Shown here piece after piece: positions 18,036-25,685 of a stretch of 64,000 bases of DNA. The DNA is from CAYFJO01 sp964343305. Lineage in GTDB: Bacteria; Planctomycetota; Planctomycetia; Pirellulales; Pirellulaceae. Position 1 is the stretch's first letter, and the number at the start of each line of letters is the position of its first letter. The position numbers and the translations under genes were made by a program. Location of the stretch: positions 1-64,000 of the forward strand of contig CAYFJO010000003.1 of assembly GCA_964343305.1 (NCBI GenBank), read 5' to 3'. Below the pieces are notes generated by a model. It ran no database searches and was not told where the DNA came from. It saw nothing but the letters and a program-made list of their open reading frames with translations.

Positions 18036-19964
18036 ATGTGCGGCATCAATGGATTCGTCGGTGACTTTCCGACCGACCGAATCCACCAAATGAACGAGAC
18101 CATTGCCCACCGCGGACCCAACGACCGTGGCACGTGGGCAGATCCGCAAGCCGGCGTGGCCCTTGGCCATCTTCGTCTTTCGATCATCGATCTTTCGCCC
18201 GATGGCCGCCAGCCGATGACGAATGAAGACGGTTCGTTGCAACTGGTTTTCAATGGCGAGATTTACAACTACCAATCGCTGCGATCCGGGTTACAGGCAC
18301 GGGGACATCAATTCGCCAGTCGCACCGACACAGAAACGATCGTCCATCTGTACGAAGAGTATGGCACGGACGTTGTCACAAAACTCAACGGCATTTTCGC
18401 GTTTGCCATTTGGGATTCGCGACGGAGCGAGTTGTTTTTGGCACGTGACCATCTCGGCGTCAAACCGCTTTATTACGCCACGCTTCCCGGCGGCATCGCA
18501 TTTTCATCGGAATTGAAATCGTTGCTCGCGTTTCCCGAAATCTCGAACGACGTCGATTTGCACGCGATTCACCAACACCTGAGTTACATTTGGTGTGCTA
18601 GTCCGACGACGATGTTCCAATCGATTCGCAAATTGGAACCGGGCCATTCGATCACGTTTCGCGACGGGCGGATTCAAGAGCATCGCGCCTTTTACGATTT
18701 GCCATTCCACGGCGAGACCTTGCCGGGCACGACAGACGAACACATTGCCGGCGTGCGTGAGCGGTTGCAAACTGCCGTGACGCGCCAGATGGTGAGTGAT
18801 GTTCCGGTGGGCGCGTTTCTTTCAGGTGGCGTCGACTCCAGCGCCATTGTGTCCATGATGCGCAGCGCGGGGACCCAGGGCGTGCGTTGTTACACAATTG
18901 GATTCGATGGCCAAGGCGGCCTGGACGGCCACGATGAAGACTTGCCTTACGCTCGTCTCGTGGCCAAACATTTTGGCGTGGAATTGGAAGAGGTCGAAAT
19001 CCAGCCCGACATTGTGGACCTGACCGAGCGAATGGTTTACCTGCTGGATGAACCGCAAGCGGATCCTGCCTGCATCAACGTGCATTTGATTTGCGAACAG
19101 GCGGCCCGCGACGGCTATAAGGTTTTGCTGTCCGGGGCTGGAGGTGATGACATTTTCTCTGGCTATCGGCGTCATGCCGCGCTGCAAGCCGAACGATGGT
19201 GGAGTTGGCTACCCACTTCGATGCGACGGATGCTTGCCTCGGCGTCCAACCTGGCGGCTCCAGGGTCTTGGTGGGGCCGCAATCTGCAAAAGGCGTTTCG
19301 CTCCGCACCTTTGCCCGCCGAGGATCGATTGTTGAGTTACTTTCTGTGGGCTGCAAACAACGAGATCCAGTCGCTTTATTCCCCACAAGTGCGCGATGAC
19401 TTGAGCGGCTACGATCAACTCGCCCCGCTACAAGAGACGATCGGCCGCATCCCCAACGAATCGAATCGTCTGAATCGGATGCTTTACCTCGAAACGAAGC
19501 ATTTCCTGCCGGACCATAACTTGAATTACGTGGACAAAATGAGCATGGCCCACGGAGTTGAGGTCCGCGTGCCGCTGCTGGACTTGGACCTCGTCAACTA
19601 TGTCACAAGCCTGCCGCCGCACGAGAAGCAACGCGGCACGCAAGGAAAATGGATTTTCAAAAAGGCGGTTGCACCACTTCTGCCGAACGCCGTTTTGCGA
19701 CGCTCCAAGACGGGCTTCGGCGCTCCGCTGCGTAGATGGATTCGAACCGATCTGCGCGAAATGGTGCGCGACGTCCTCTCTCCAACGTCGATCGCCCAAC
19801 GCGGCATTTTTGATGCTCGAGCTGTCGAGCAATTGATCTTGAAGAACGAAAGTGGAGAAATTGACGCGGCCTATCGGATCTATGGCTTGATGTGCATCGA
19901 GCTATGGCTGCGCAACTTTGTCGACGCAAGCAAGTTGCCGGTCGCGACGCGTGTCGCTGCTTAG
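18036..19964 (+). CDS. asnB: Asparagine synthase (glutamine-hydrolysing)
   Basis: 642 residues. The start is fixed by 'MCGINGFVG', whose Cys2 is the glutaminase nucleophile. The class-II amidotransferase domain fills about residues 1-210 ('HRGPNDRGTW', 'GEIYNY', 'SRTDTETIVHLY'), followed by the synthase domain with the ATP-pyrophosphatase loop 'FLSGGVDSS' near residue 265 and 'GAGGDDIFSGYRRH'. Family members beside glycosyltransferases often amidate uronic acids or act in exopolysaccharide modification rather than making free asparagine, so that role is possible here by context. Spacing to the epimerase gene is 29 bases, consistent with an operon. Confidence 0.92.
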   Translation: MCGINGFVGDFPTDRIHQMNETIAHRGPNDRGTWADPQAGVALGHLRLSIIDLSPDGRQPMTNEDGSLQLVFNGEIYNYQSLRSGLQARGHQFASRTDTETIVHLYEEYGTDVVTKLNGIFAFAIWDSRRSELFLARDHLGVKPLYYATLPGGIAFSSELKSLLAFPEISNDVDLHAIHQHLSYIWCASPTTMFQSIRKLEPGHSITFRDGRIQEHRAFYDLPFHGETLPGTTDEHIAGVRERLQTAVTRQMVSDVPVGAFLSGGVDSSAIVSMMRSAGTQGVRCYTIGFDGQGGLDGHDEDLPYARLVAKHFGVELEEVEIQPDIVDLTERMVYLLDEPQADPACINVHLICEQAARDGYKVLLSGAGGDDIFSGYRRHAALQAERWWSWLPTSMRRMLASASNLAAPGSWWGRNLQKAFRSAPLPAEDRLLSYFLWAANNEIQSLYSPQVRDDLSGYDQLAPLQETIGRIPNESNRLNRMLYLETKHFLPDHNLNYVDKMSMAHGVEVRVPLLDLDLVNYVTSLPPHEKQRGTQGKWIFKKAVAPLLPNAVLRRSKTGFGAPLRRWIRTDLREMVRDVLSPTSIAQRGIFDARAVEQLILKNESGEIDAAYRIYGLMCIELWLRNFVDASKLPVATRVAA

Positions 19965-19989
19965 TCGAGCGGCCAAATGAAACTTACCG

Positions 19990-20267
19990 GTAGCTACGTT
20001 CGCCAGAACGTGGATGACAGCAACTTTCCGCATCCTGGCGAGTGCAAGGCTGGGCAGTTGAAAACTTGATCTTGACACCGACAAAAACTGGCCGTGATGA
20101 ATCGTTCTTTGTGCGTCTTCATCCGCGCGGGTCGGCTTTGCCATCCGTGGCGCAACGCCGGAAAACAACGCCCACGGATGGCAAGGCCGGCCCACGGATC
20201 TGACAGAACAACCGGATGAACAGGGTTTCGAGTCAATACCACGTTTTCAACTGGCGAGTGCAAGGCT
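19990..20267. repeat. Composite repeat island in a 344-base gene-free gap
   Basis: Between the stops of asnB and ribD (19965-20308) no gene is supported. The gap holds a hairpin of the 'TCGCCAGA' family (19990-20013), two identical 17-base direct copies beginning CTGGCGAGTGCAAGGCT (20035-20051, 20251-20267), an 11-base perfect inverted pair CAGTTGAAAAC/GTTTTCAACTG (20055-20065, 20243-20253), and an 18-base inverted pair with one mismatch (20133-20150, 20172-20189; core TTGCCATCCGTGG). It looks like nested palindromic mobile fragments. Confidence 0.7.
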
Positions 20268-20308
20268 ACGGGAGACTTTTTCCTACCGCTCGCCTTGTTA
20301 CGCGTCGG

Positions 20309-21427
20309 CTACGTCCGCCGGATGCGGCCCCTCACGCGAACGTCGCCGTCCAGTTGAGAAACGTCCGGCGAGCCGATGAACTTTGCTCGTGACATCAGTT
20401 CGATCCCTTTGCCCCCGACGCGTGTCGCTTCCGATCCGCCTGCGATTTTCGGTGCGATGTAGACGTCGATTTCGTCGACAAGGTCGAGGTCGAATAATGA
20501 TCCCAACAATCGGCCGCCGCCTTCGACCATCACGTTTGTCATTTTTCGCCGACCGAGTTCGTTCATCAGTGCCTTTAATCGCTGTTGTGTGTCCTCTTGT
20601 TCTAACGCGAGGACTTCGCAGTCTGCGTCGCGTAACTTTTCGATCTTTTCCTGAGGAGCTTGCGGGCCAGCGGCGATCATCACAAGCGCTTCGTTGGCGG
20701 TTGCGACCAACTGACTCGACATCGCGATGGATGCGTTTGAGTCGAGGACTATTCTTGCGGCTGTTCGCGGGCCGGGTGGACGAGCGGTTAACAAAGGATC
20801 ATCTTGGTGGGCAGTGCCGCTGCCGATCATGACCGCATCGACGCGTCCTCGAAGTTGGTGGACTAGGGCTCTCGACGACTCGTTGGAAATCCAGCGGCTG
20901 TCGCCCGTTCTCGTTGCCAGCTTGCCGTCCAACGTCATGGCCCACTTGGCGATGATCCACGGGCGTTGCTGCTCGATCAACATCGAGTATGGTGCGTTTA
21001 ACTCGCGTGCCTGTGACTCAAGGACGCCTATTGAGATCTCGATTCCCTGGTCGGCGAGTTGTTTGAGGCCGCCGCCGTCGACTTGGGGGAACGGGTCTTG
21101 CTGAGCGACGACCACGCGACGGATTTGGCTGTCGATGATAGCGCGAGTGCACGGCGGAGTTTTGCCTTGATGGCAACACGGTTCGAGCGTTACATACATT
21201 GTGCCCCCGGCGACCGGGGTGGCCGCGTTTTGGATCGCCTCGACTTCGGCATGTGGCCCGCCGAATCGCTGGTGCCAGCCTTCGCCGATGATCTCGCCGT
21301 CGCGGGCGATCACACAGCCGACCATGGGATTGGGTTCGACGTAGCCTTGGCCGCGTCGAGCTAGTTCCAGCGCGCGACTCATCAAGCGGGTGTCCGAATC
21401 GCGCGAAGTCAATGCTTCTTCAGCCAC
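20309..21427 (-). CDS. ribD: Bifunctional riboflavin biosynthesis protein RibD
   Basis: 372 residues. The N-terminal deaminase domain has His59-Ala-Glu61 ('PHAEVEAI') and the Cys pair in 'EPCCHQGKTPPC' (84 and 93) that hold zinc; the C-terminal reductase domain shows 'AKWAMTLDGKLATRTGDSRWIS' features and 'VEGGGRLLGSLFD'. Together they convert the first pyrimidine product of GTP cyclohydrolase II to the ribitylamino form in riboflavin synthesis. The GTG start at 21427 has AGGA 7 bases upstream and lies inside the end of the lipoprotein gene (19-base overlap), indicating translational coupling. No other rib gene is in the window. Confidence 0.93.
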   Translation of the reverse strand: MAEEALTSRDSDTRLMSRALELARRGQGYVEPNPMVGCVIARDGEIIGEGWHQRFGGPHAEVEAIQNAATPVAGGTMYVTLEPCCHQGKTPPCTRAIIDSQIRRVVVAQQDPFPQVDGGGLKQLADQGIEISIGVLESQARELNAPYSMLIEQQRPWIIAKWAMTLDGKLATRTGDSRWISNESSRALVHQLRGRVDAVMIGSGTAHQDDPLLTARPPGPRTAARIVLDSNASIAMSSQLVATANEALVMIAAGPQAPQEKIEKLRDADCEVLALEQEDTQQRLKALMNELGRRKMTNVMVEGGGRLLGSLFDLDLVDEIDVYIAPKIAGGSEATRVGGKGIELMSRAKFIGSPDVSQLDGDVRVRGRIRRT

Positions 21428-21876
21428 ATGTTGTCCTCGCTGCCCTGGATCGCCGGAATGTTGAACGCCGCTGCGTCGCGGACCTCTTCCCGCTCATCAT
21501 CACTTTCGACGATCTGACGCAGATGTGGCAAGGCGTCCTTGGCTTCTCTTTCGAACAGCCCCAGCGCGCGAATGACACCGGCTCGCACGTGCCAATTGTC
21601 ATCGGCCAATGCGTTGATCAATTCGGCAACGACGGCGGGTCCCTGCTCGACCAGCTTCAGCTCGGCGTCGCGTTGTTTGCGGGTGTCCTCATGGCCCAAT
21701 GTTTGGATCAACGCGGTGTTGTCCATGCCGCCCACTGGCTTGTCATTTTGAACGCGGGGTATATCGGAGGGACGTTCGGGAAATTCGTCTGGCGTCGGTG
21801 GGATGGGCGTGTCTGAGTTGAAACAACCTGCCAGGAGAATCGTCGCTAGAACGACACCAGTCGGTATATATCGCAT
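21409..21876 (-). CDS. HEAT-repeat lipoprotein
   Basis: 155 residues from the ATG at 21876, supported by AGGA 9 bases upstream and by a lipoprotein signal ('VVLATILLAGCFNSD', lipobox Leu-Ala-Gly-Cys). A Pro-rich spacer leads to two or three HEAT-like helical repeats ('AVVAELINALADDNWHVRAG', 'VIRALGLFEREAKDALPHLR'), which bind proteins. The frame is open for 28 codons upstream but nothing supports them. The gene overlaps the start of ribD, which it precedes in transcription order; a functional link to riboflavin is not implied. Confidence 0.8.
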   Translation of the reverse strand: MRYIPTGVVLATILLAGCFNSDTPIPPTPDEFPERPSDIPRVQNDKPVGGMDNTALIQTLGHEDTRKQRDAELKLVEQGPAVVAELINALADDNWHVRAGVIRALGLFEREAKDALPHLRQIVESDDEREEVRDAAAFNIPAIQGSEDNMWLKKH

Positions 21877-21969
21877 CGTATTTGTCCTGTTGGAAATGCG
21901 AAACGGCGAGCATTTGATTTCACGGCACGTTTGACGCACGCGCGTCGAGTGCAGTTCCAACCAACAGCT

Positions 21970-22815
21970 TCATTCCTCGAGATTATGCATGAATTCTGTC
22001 AGTTTTGTCCAGTATTCTCTCGAATACGCGTCGTTGTGGCCGCCGCCTTCGTCCGCGTAGAACTCTTTATGTTGGGTCGTGGCCGTCTCAAATAGTTTTT
22101 GCCCTAAATCGTACGGCACAATCTCGTCGCGAGTCCCGTGGCTTTGCAGCAGCGGCCCGTCGTATTTGTGAATCTTGGACTGGGAATCGAGTTGCGTTTT
22201 CATGAGAAACCGAATGGGAAGAATCGGATACAATCGCGCGGCGACATCGGGCATCTTGGTAAACGTGCGTTCCAACACCAGAGCACGGGCGCCGTATTCG
22301 GCGGCCAGGTCCACTGCTACCGCGCCGCCCAACGAACGACCAATTAGAACGATTTCGTTTGGCCCAACGCCGGCCTTGTCCGTAAACCACTTGTGCGCGG
22401 CATGCCCGTCGGCCAGGACTCCCTTTTCGTGCGGCTTGCCTTCGCTTCGTCCGTAGCCACGATAGTCGAACGCGAAGACCGTTGCTTGAAAGTCATCGCG
22501 GTAGTTTTCCAGCAAGTCGATAGAGTTCGCAACATGCTCACCATTGCCATGAAAAAAAATCAGGTGCGCTTTTGGATTCGGATGGTCGACAAACAAGCCA
22601 TGTAGTTTCGTTCCGTCTTTGGACTCAAAGAAAATGTCTTCAAATGGATGTTCCCAATTTCCGGACGGATATCGCGGTGCGGGAAAGATCAACGCATTTT
22701 CCAGAAACAACATGAGCAACAAGACAACCAAATAGACGACAAGAATGGACCTCGCGATTCTCCACAGAAATCCAACTGGTTTATTTTTCGGTGGTGGAGT
22801 TGGTTCGCTGGACAT
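21970..22815 (-). CDS. Membrane-anchored alpha/beta hydrolase (serine hydrolase)
   Basis: 281 residues. One N-terminal transmembrane helix (about 20-40, 'ILVVYLVVLLLMLFLEN') then an alpha/beta-hydrolase domain: oxyanion segment 'LIFFHGNGEH', nucleophile elbow 'GRSLGG' (Ser161), acid in 'SHGTRDEIVPY' and His in 'GGGHND'. The arrangement matches the BEM46/YfhR-type family. The substrate is unknown. It lies 93 bases upstream of the lipoprotein gene on the same strand. Confidence 0.88.
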   Translation of the reverse strand: MSSEPTPPPKNKPVGFLWRIARSILVVYLVVLLLMLFLENALIFPAPRYPSGNWEHPFEDIFFESKDGTKLHGLFVDHPNPKAHLIFFHGNGEHVANSIDLLENYRDDFQATVFAFDYRGYGRSEGKPHEKGVLADGHAAHKWFTDKAGVGPNEIVLIGRSLGGAVAVDLAAEYGARALVLERTFTKMPDVAARLYPILPIRFLMKTQLDSQSKIHKYDGPLLQSHGTRDEIVPYDLGQKLFETATTQHKEFYADEGGGHNDAYSREYWTKLTEFMHNLEE

Positions 22816-22827
22816 TCACTTTAGATC

Positions 22828-22927
22828 GCATTTCAAAACCGTAGCTGCACTCGCCAGAGTGCGGATGAATGCTGGAAAACTCCGCGTTCTGGCGAACGCA
22901 GCTACAACAGATTTAGGTTTTGAAATG
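22828..22927. repeat. Large inverted repeat made of two 'TCGCCAGA' hairpins
   Basis: Outer arms GCATTTCAAAACC (22828-22840) and GGTTTTGAAATGC (22915-22927) pair perfectly. Inside, 22841-22864 and 22882-22905 are inverted copies of the same unit, each itself a hairpin with loop GCCA: CACTC-GCCA-GAGTG in one and CGTTC-GCCA-GAACG in the other. The stem differences are compensatory. It lies between the hydrolase start and the terminator of the DUF1571 gene. Confidence 0.8.
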
Positions 22928-22945
22928 CGCTTTAGCCTCATTCAT

Positions 22946-22982
22946 AAAAAAAGTCCCACGCAGAGACCAGCCCTGGTGGGAC
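22946..22982 (-). terminator. Intrinsic terminator of the DUF1571 gene
   Basis: Read on the minus strand: stem GTCCCAC (22982-22976) and GTGGGAC (22959-22953), then seven T residues (22952-22946). It lies 48 bases beyond the DUF1571 stop. A short T-run also exists on the other side, so it could act in both directions. Confidence 0.75.
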
Positions 22983-23029
22983 AATGTTTTTTGCGGCCAT
23001 GTCATGTTGGGCCGAAAGATTCCACAGAA

Positions 23030-23923
23030 TTAGGGATAGTCATATGCCGGGTTTTGTGGATCAAAGTCACGGTTTGTCAAACCGACGTTGATTTTCAAAT
23101 TGTAGTAAGTGAACTCCTCAAGCAGAGGCGGCGCCGCCCCTTCTTTTTCAGGCCAAAGCCAGGAAGCGAATCGCACCGGGATCTTGTATTCATCATCGAT
23201 GAAGATTCGAGCGATGTGGAAGTCATAATAATCCCGCTTGGGATGTGTCACTTCGACGAGCGTGCAGGCGCGGCCATTGATTTTTGCGTTGCGATAAAAC
23301 TGCACTTTGCTTTCGGCCGGCGGATACTGTCGTTCCCGTTGGGCTCGCGTGACCAGCTTATTGATCAGTTCCTCGATGCCAGAGTCGCGGATCGTGTAAT
23401 TGGTTCCGGTTGTGGCAAGCCTGCCTTCCGGAGTTAGTCGCACCATGAACAATCCCTGCAGGCCAGTGCCGTGGGCAAGAATCTTGTCGTCGTTTGCACC
23501 TTGCACCCAAATTGCTTCCTGGCCCTTCTTGTGACTGGGCTCTTGGTAGCCAATGTAGATGCCATAAGGCACGACGATCTGGCCATTCTTTTCCTTTCGG
23601 TTGCGAACTTTCATGAACATTTTCTCGGGGTCTTGGAGCTTTCCTTTGTATCTCTCGCGTTTCACCAGGTTGGTGCTGTAGTCGCGGATATTTTTGACGC
23701 TGTGCTCCCAGGCAGCGAGGGCCATGCGCAAACAGGGATCGAGCGGATGCGCGTTCTGTTTTGCCTTGACCGCCTGCTGGTCAACCCCCTTGGCAACGCG
23801 ATGAACAGGTTGTTTGAGCTGTGCGTTGGACTTGGCCGGAGTTTGGGCATCACTTTCGACCGCCGCCGCGCAGCACAGCAAAAGGCCGATCAATGCATCG
23901 ATCGCGAAACTAATACGAGTCAT
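23030..23923 (-). CDS. DUF1571-family exported protein
   Basis: 297 residues with a signal peptide ('MTRISFAIDALIGLLLCCAA'). The body ('YSTNLVKRERYKGKL', 'MFMKVRNRKE', 'IYIGYQEPSHKKGQEAIWV', 'PVRFASWLWP') fits the planctomycete DUF1571 family, which is predicted to have a LolA/LppX-like open barrel that could carry lipids across the periplasm; that fold is family knowledge, not visible directly. Start supported by a strong AAGGAGAGG site. It is a single-gene unit: terminator downstream, 389-base gap upstream. Confidence 0.82.
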   Translation of the reverse strand: MTRISFAIDALIGLLLCCAAAVESDAQTPAKSNAQLKQPVHRVAKGVDQQAVKAKQNAHPLDPCLRMALAAWEHSVKNIRDYSTNLVKRERYKGKLQDPEKMFMKVRNRKEKNGQIVVPYGIYIGYQEPSHKKGQEAIWVQGANDDKILAHGTGLQGLFMVRLTPEGRLATTGTNYTIRDSGIEELINKLVTRAQRERQYPPAESKVQFYRNAKINGRACTLVEVTHPKRDYYDFHIARIFIDDEYKIPVRFASWLWPEKEGAAPPLLEEFTYYNLKINVGLTNRDFDPQNPAYDYP

Positions 23924-24312
23924 GAGTCCTCTCCTTGACGATTGCCGTTAACCAGTACGACGCTTGGGTGCAATGCCCTGGCGTCGGCCCAGCCCGAATC
24001 CTCTTCCATGAAGGTTTGTTTCACTGAACAACAGGACGGAACACGAGTTGCGGTCGTGACGCCTTTGCCACAACTGCTGATGCGGACGGATGCCCGTATT
24101 CCTCGGCCCTTTCCATGTTTGTCGAGTTAATGGTATTTATCGCCCAGATTAGGTCGAAATGATTAAAAACACCCGGAGAAGTCGTTAGGATTGTCGAAAT
24201 CGTGCTTGAACCAGCGTAATTTTTGGAACCAGTGTGACTTTTAGAACCAGTGTGATTAGCGGAAAATTTTGACTACTCTACTTAATTATCAGAACCAGGT
24301 GGAGTTCAATTT
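23924..24312. other. 389-base intergenic region with tandem 18-base repeats
   Basis: Divergent promoter region between the DUF1571 gene and the metallo-hydrolase gene. No gene is supported. The left 200 bases show nothing clear. The right part is A+T-rich and holds three tandem 18-base units (24208-24261, separate entry) and a further GAACCAGG at 24292. Confidence 0.6.
24208..24261. promoter_or_regulatory. Three tandem 18-base repeats, possible operator
   Basis: Units GAACCAGCGTAATTTTTG (24208), GAACCAGTGTGACTTTTA (24226) and GAACCAGTGTGATTAGCG (24244) follow one another at exactly 18 bases, with GAACCAG invariant. They end 51 bases before the GTG start of the next gene. Head-to-tail sites at nearly two helical turns are a common form of regulator binding array. 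Confidence 0.45.
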
Positions 24313-24990
24313 GTGACGGACGAGAATCTCAAGCTAGCAGTCGTGGTTTCGCAACCGTTTGGGGAAAACACTTACGTTCTATGGCGTGGGGAAAGCAAAG
24401 AGTGCTTGATTGTTGATCCTGGCTTCGAGCCGGACAAAATCACGGCACTCGTTGACCAGGAAGGTCTAACACCGGCGGCCATTCTCAATACGCACGGACA
24501 CGCGGATCACATCGCTGGGAACGAGGCCATGAAACAACAATGGCCCGAGTGTCCGCTCGTCATTGGCGCGGGCGACGAGCCGAAATTGACCGATGCGGCA
24601 TTGAATCTTTCGGCAGGTTACGGAATCAGTTTGGTCAGTCCACCCGCGGACGAAACCGTCGTCGAGGGCAAGGTCTACAAGGCAGCCGGAATCGAGTTGG
24701 AAGTGTTAGAGATACCGGGACATTCGATCGGGCACATTGTTTTTGTCTGGAAGGCCGCGCAACCTTGGATGGTCATCGGAGGCGACGTACTGTTTCAAGG
24801 TAGCATCGGCCGCACCGATTTTCCCGACGGCAGCTTCGAAGACCTGCGCGATTCGATTTGGCAAAAGCTGTTTACCTTGCCGGACGACACAATTGTTCTG
24901 CCAGGACACGGCCCAGAAACGACCATCAAAGCAGAAAGAGTTGCCAATCCTTTTGTTGGCGAGCCGGCTGGGTATCAGGCCCAAACATGA
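24313..24990 (+). CDS. Metallo-beta-lactamase-fold hydrolase (glyoxalase II-like)
   Basis: 225 residues. The binuclear metal motif 'THGHADHIAG' gives His61, His63, Asp65 and His66; further ligands are in 'PGHSIGHIVF', 'GGDVLFQGSIGRTD' and 'LPGHGPET'. 'GSIGRTDFPDG' is typical of the hydroxyacylglutathione-hydrolase-like and YcbL-type branch, which hydrolyses thioesters; the true substrate is uncertain. GTG start with GGAG 8 bases upstream. The stop overlaps the start of the CPBP gene by ATGA, so the two are translationally coupled. Confidence 0.9.
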   Translation: MTDENLKLAVVVSQPFGENTYVLWRGESKECLIVDPGFEPDKITALVDQEGLTPAAILNTHGHADHIAGNEAMKQQWPECPLVIGAGDEPKLTDAALNLSAGYGISLVSPPADETVVEGKVYKAAGIELEVLEIPGHSIGHIVFVWKAAQPWMVIGGDVLFQGSIGRTDFPDGSFEDLRDSIWQKLFTLPDDTIVLPGHGPETTIKAERVANPFVGEPAGYQAQT

Positions 24991-25685
24991 CGAACGAAGA
25001 AGAACCAGAATCCGGTCATCCGAACAAAACAACCATCATTCTGCTGAGTTCAACAGTCTTGATGCTTGTTTGGAAATACTTTGGGACGACCGAAGCCTAC
25101 ACGACCTATTGGCAGGGCACAATAGAATTCGCACATCCCGAAGCGATGGCGGCGTTCTATCAGTTCTTCTGTTGCTTCCTTTTTCTGGGCCTGATTCCGC
25201 TGCTCATTGTCAAACTGGTGTTGCGCGAGCGGCTCGCGGATTTCGGTGTTGGGCTAGGAAAGCGGTTGTTCACGATTCGCTCGTTCCTGGTCGCCGCGCC
25301 GCTGTTTGTAATCGCGGGTTTTATTGGCGCCCGGTTTCCTGAAATGTCGAAGTTTTTTCCCGTCAACAAGCAAGTGGGGCTGTCGACTCCGTTTTGGCTC
25401 CATGCCTGTACGTTTTTCATGTTCTACGTCGGTTGGGAATTCCACTTCCGCGGGTTTCTTCAATTTGGTCTAGCTGGGCCGGTGGGGCGAGCGAACGCCA
25501 TTTTGATTCAAGCGATGGCCTCATCACTGCTGCACATTGGACAGCCTTTTGCCGAGACGTTTGCCGCGGTCGTGGCGGGAATCCTGTGGGGCTGGCTGGC
25601 GTATCGTACCAACTCGATCCTGTCCGGCATGATGCAACATTTCGTTTTAGGCATCACCGTCGATGCGGTGATCACTTTTTCGTAA
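24987..25685 (+). CDS. CPBP-family intramembrane protease-like protein
   Basis: 232 residues from the ATG at 24987, which overlaps the previous stop (ATGA); the longer frame beginning at 24858 lies inside the previous gene. Several transmembrane segments are evident ('FFCCFLFLGLIPLLIVKLVL', 'FLVAAPLFVIAGFIGARF', 'CTFFMFYVGW'). The CPBP motif reads 'WEFHFRGFLQ' (usual form EExxxR), with Trp in place of the first Glu, and the second motif is 'HIGQPFAETFAAVVAG'. Such proteins are Rce1-like membrane proteases or bacteriocin-immunity-type proteins; the changed Glu leaves activity open. Its end overlaps the convergent propeller gene by 14 bases. Confidence 0.82.
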   Translation: MTNEEEPESGHPNKTTIILLSSTVLMLVWKYFGTTEAYTTYWQGTIEFAHPEAMAAFYQFFCCFLFLGLIPLLIVKLVLRERLADFGVGLGKRLFTIRSFLVAAPLFVIAGFIGARFPEMSKFFPVNKQVGLSTPFWLHACTFFMFYVGWEFHFRGFLQFGLAGPVGRANAILIQAMASSLLHIGQPFAETFAAVVAGILWGWLAYRTNSILSGMMQHFVLGITVDAVITFS

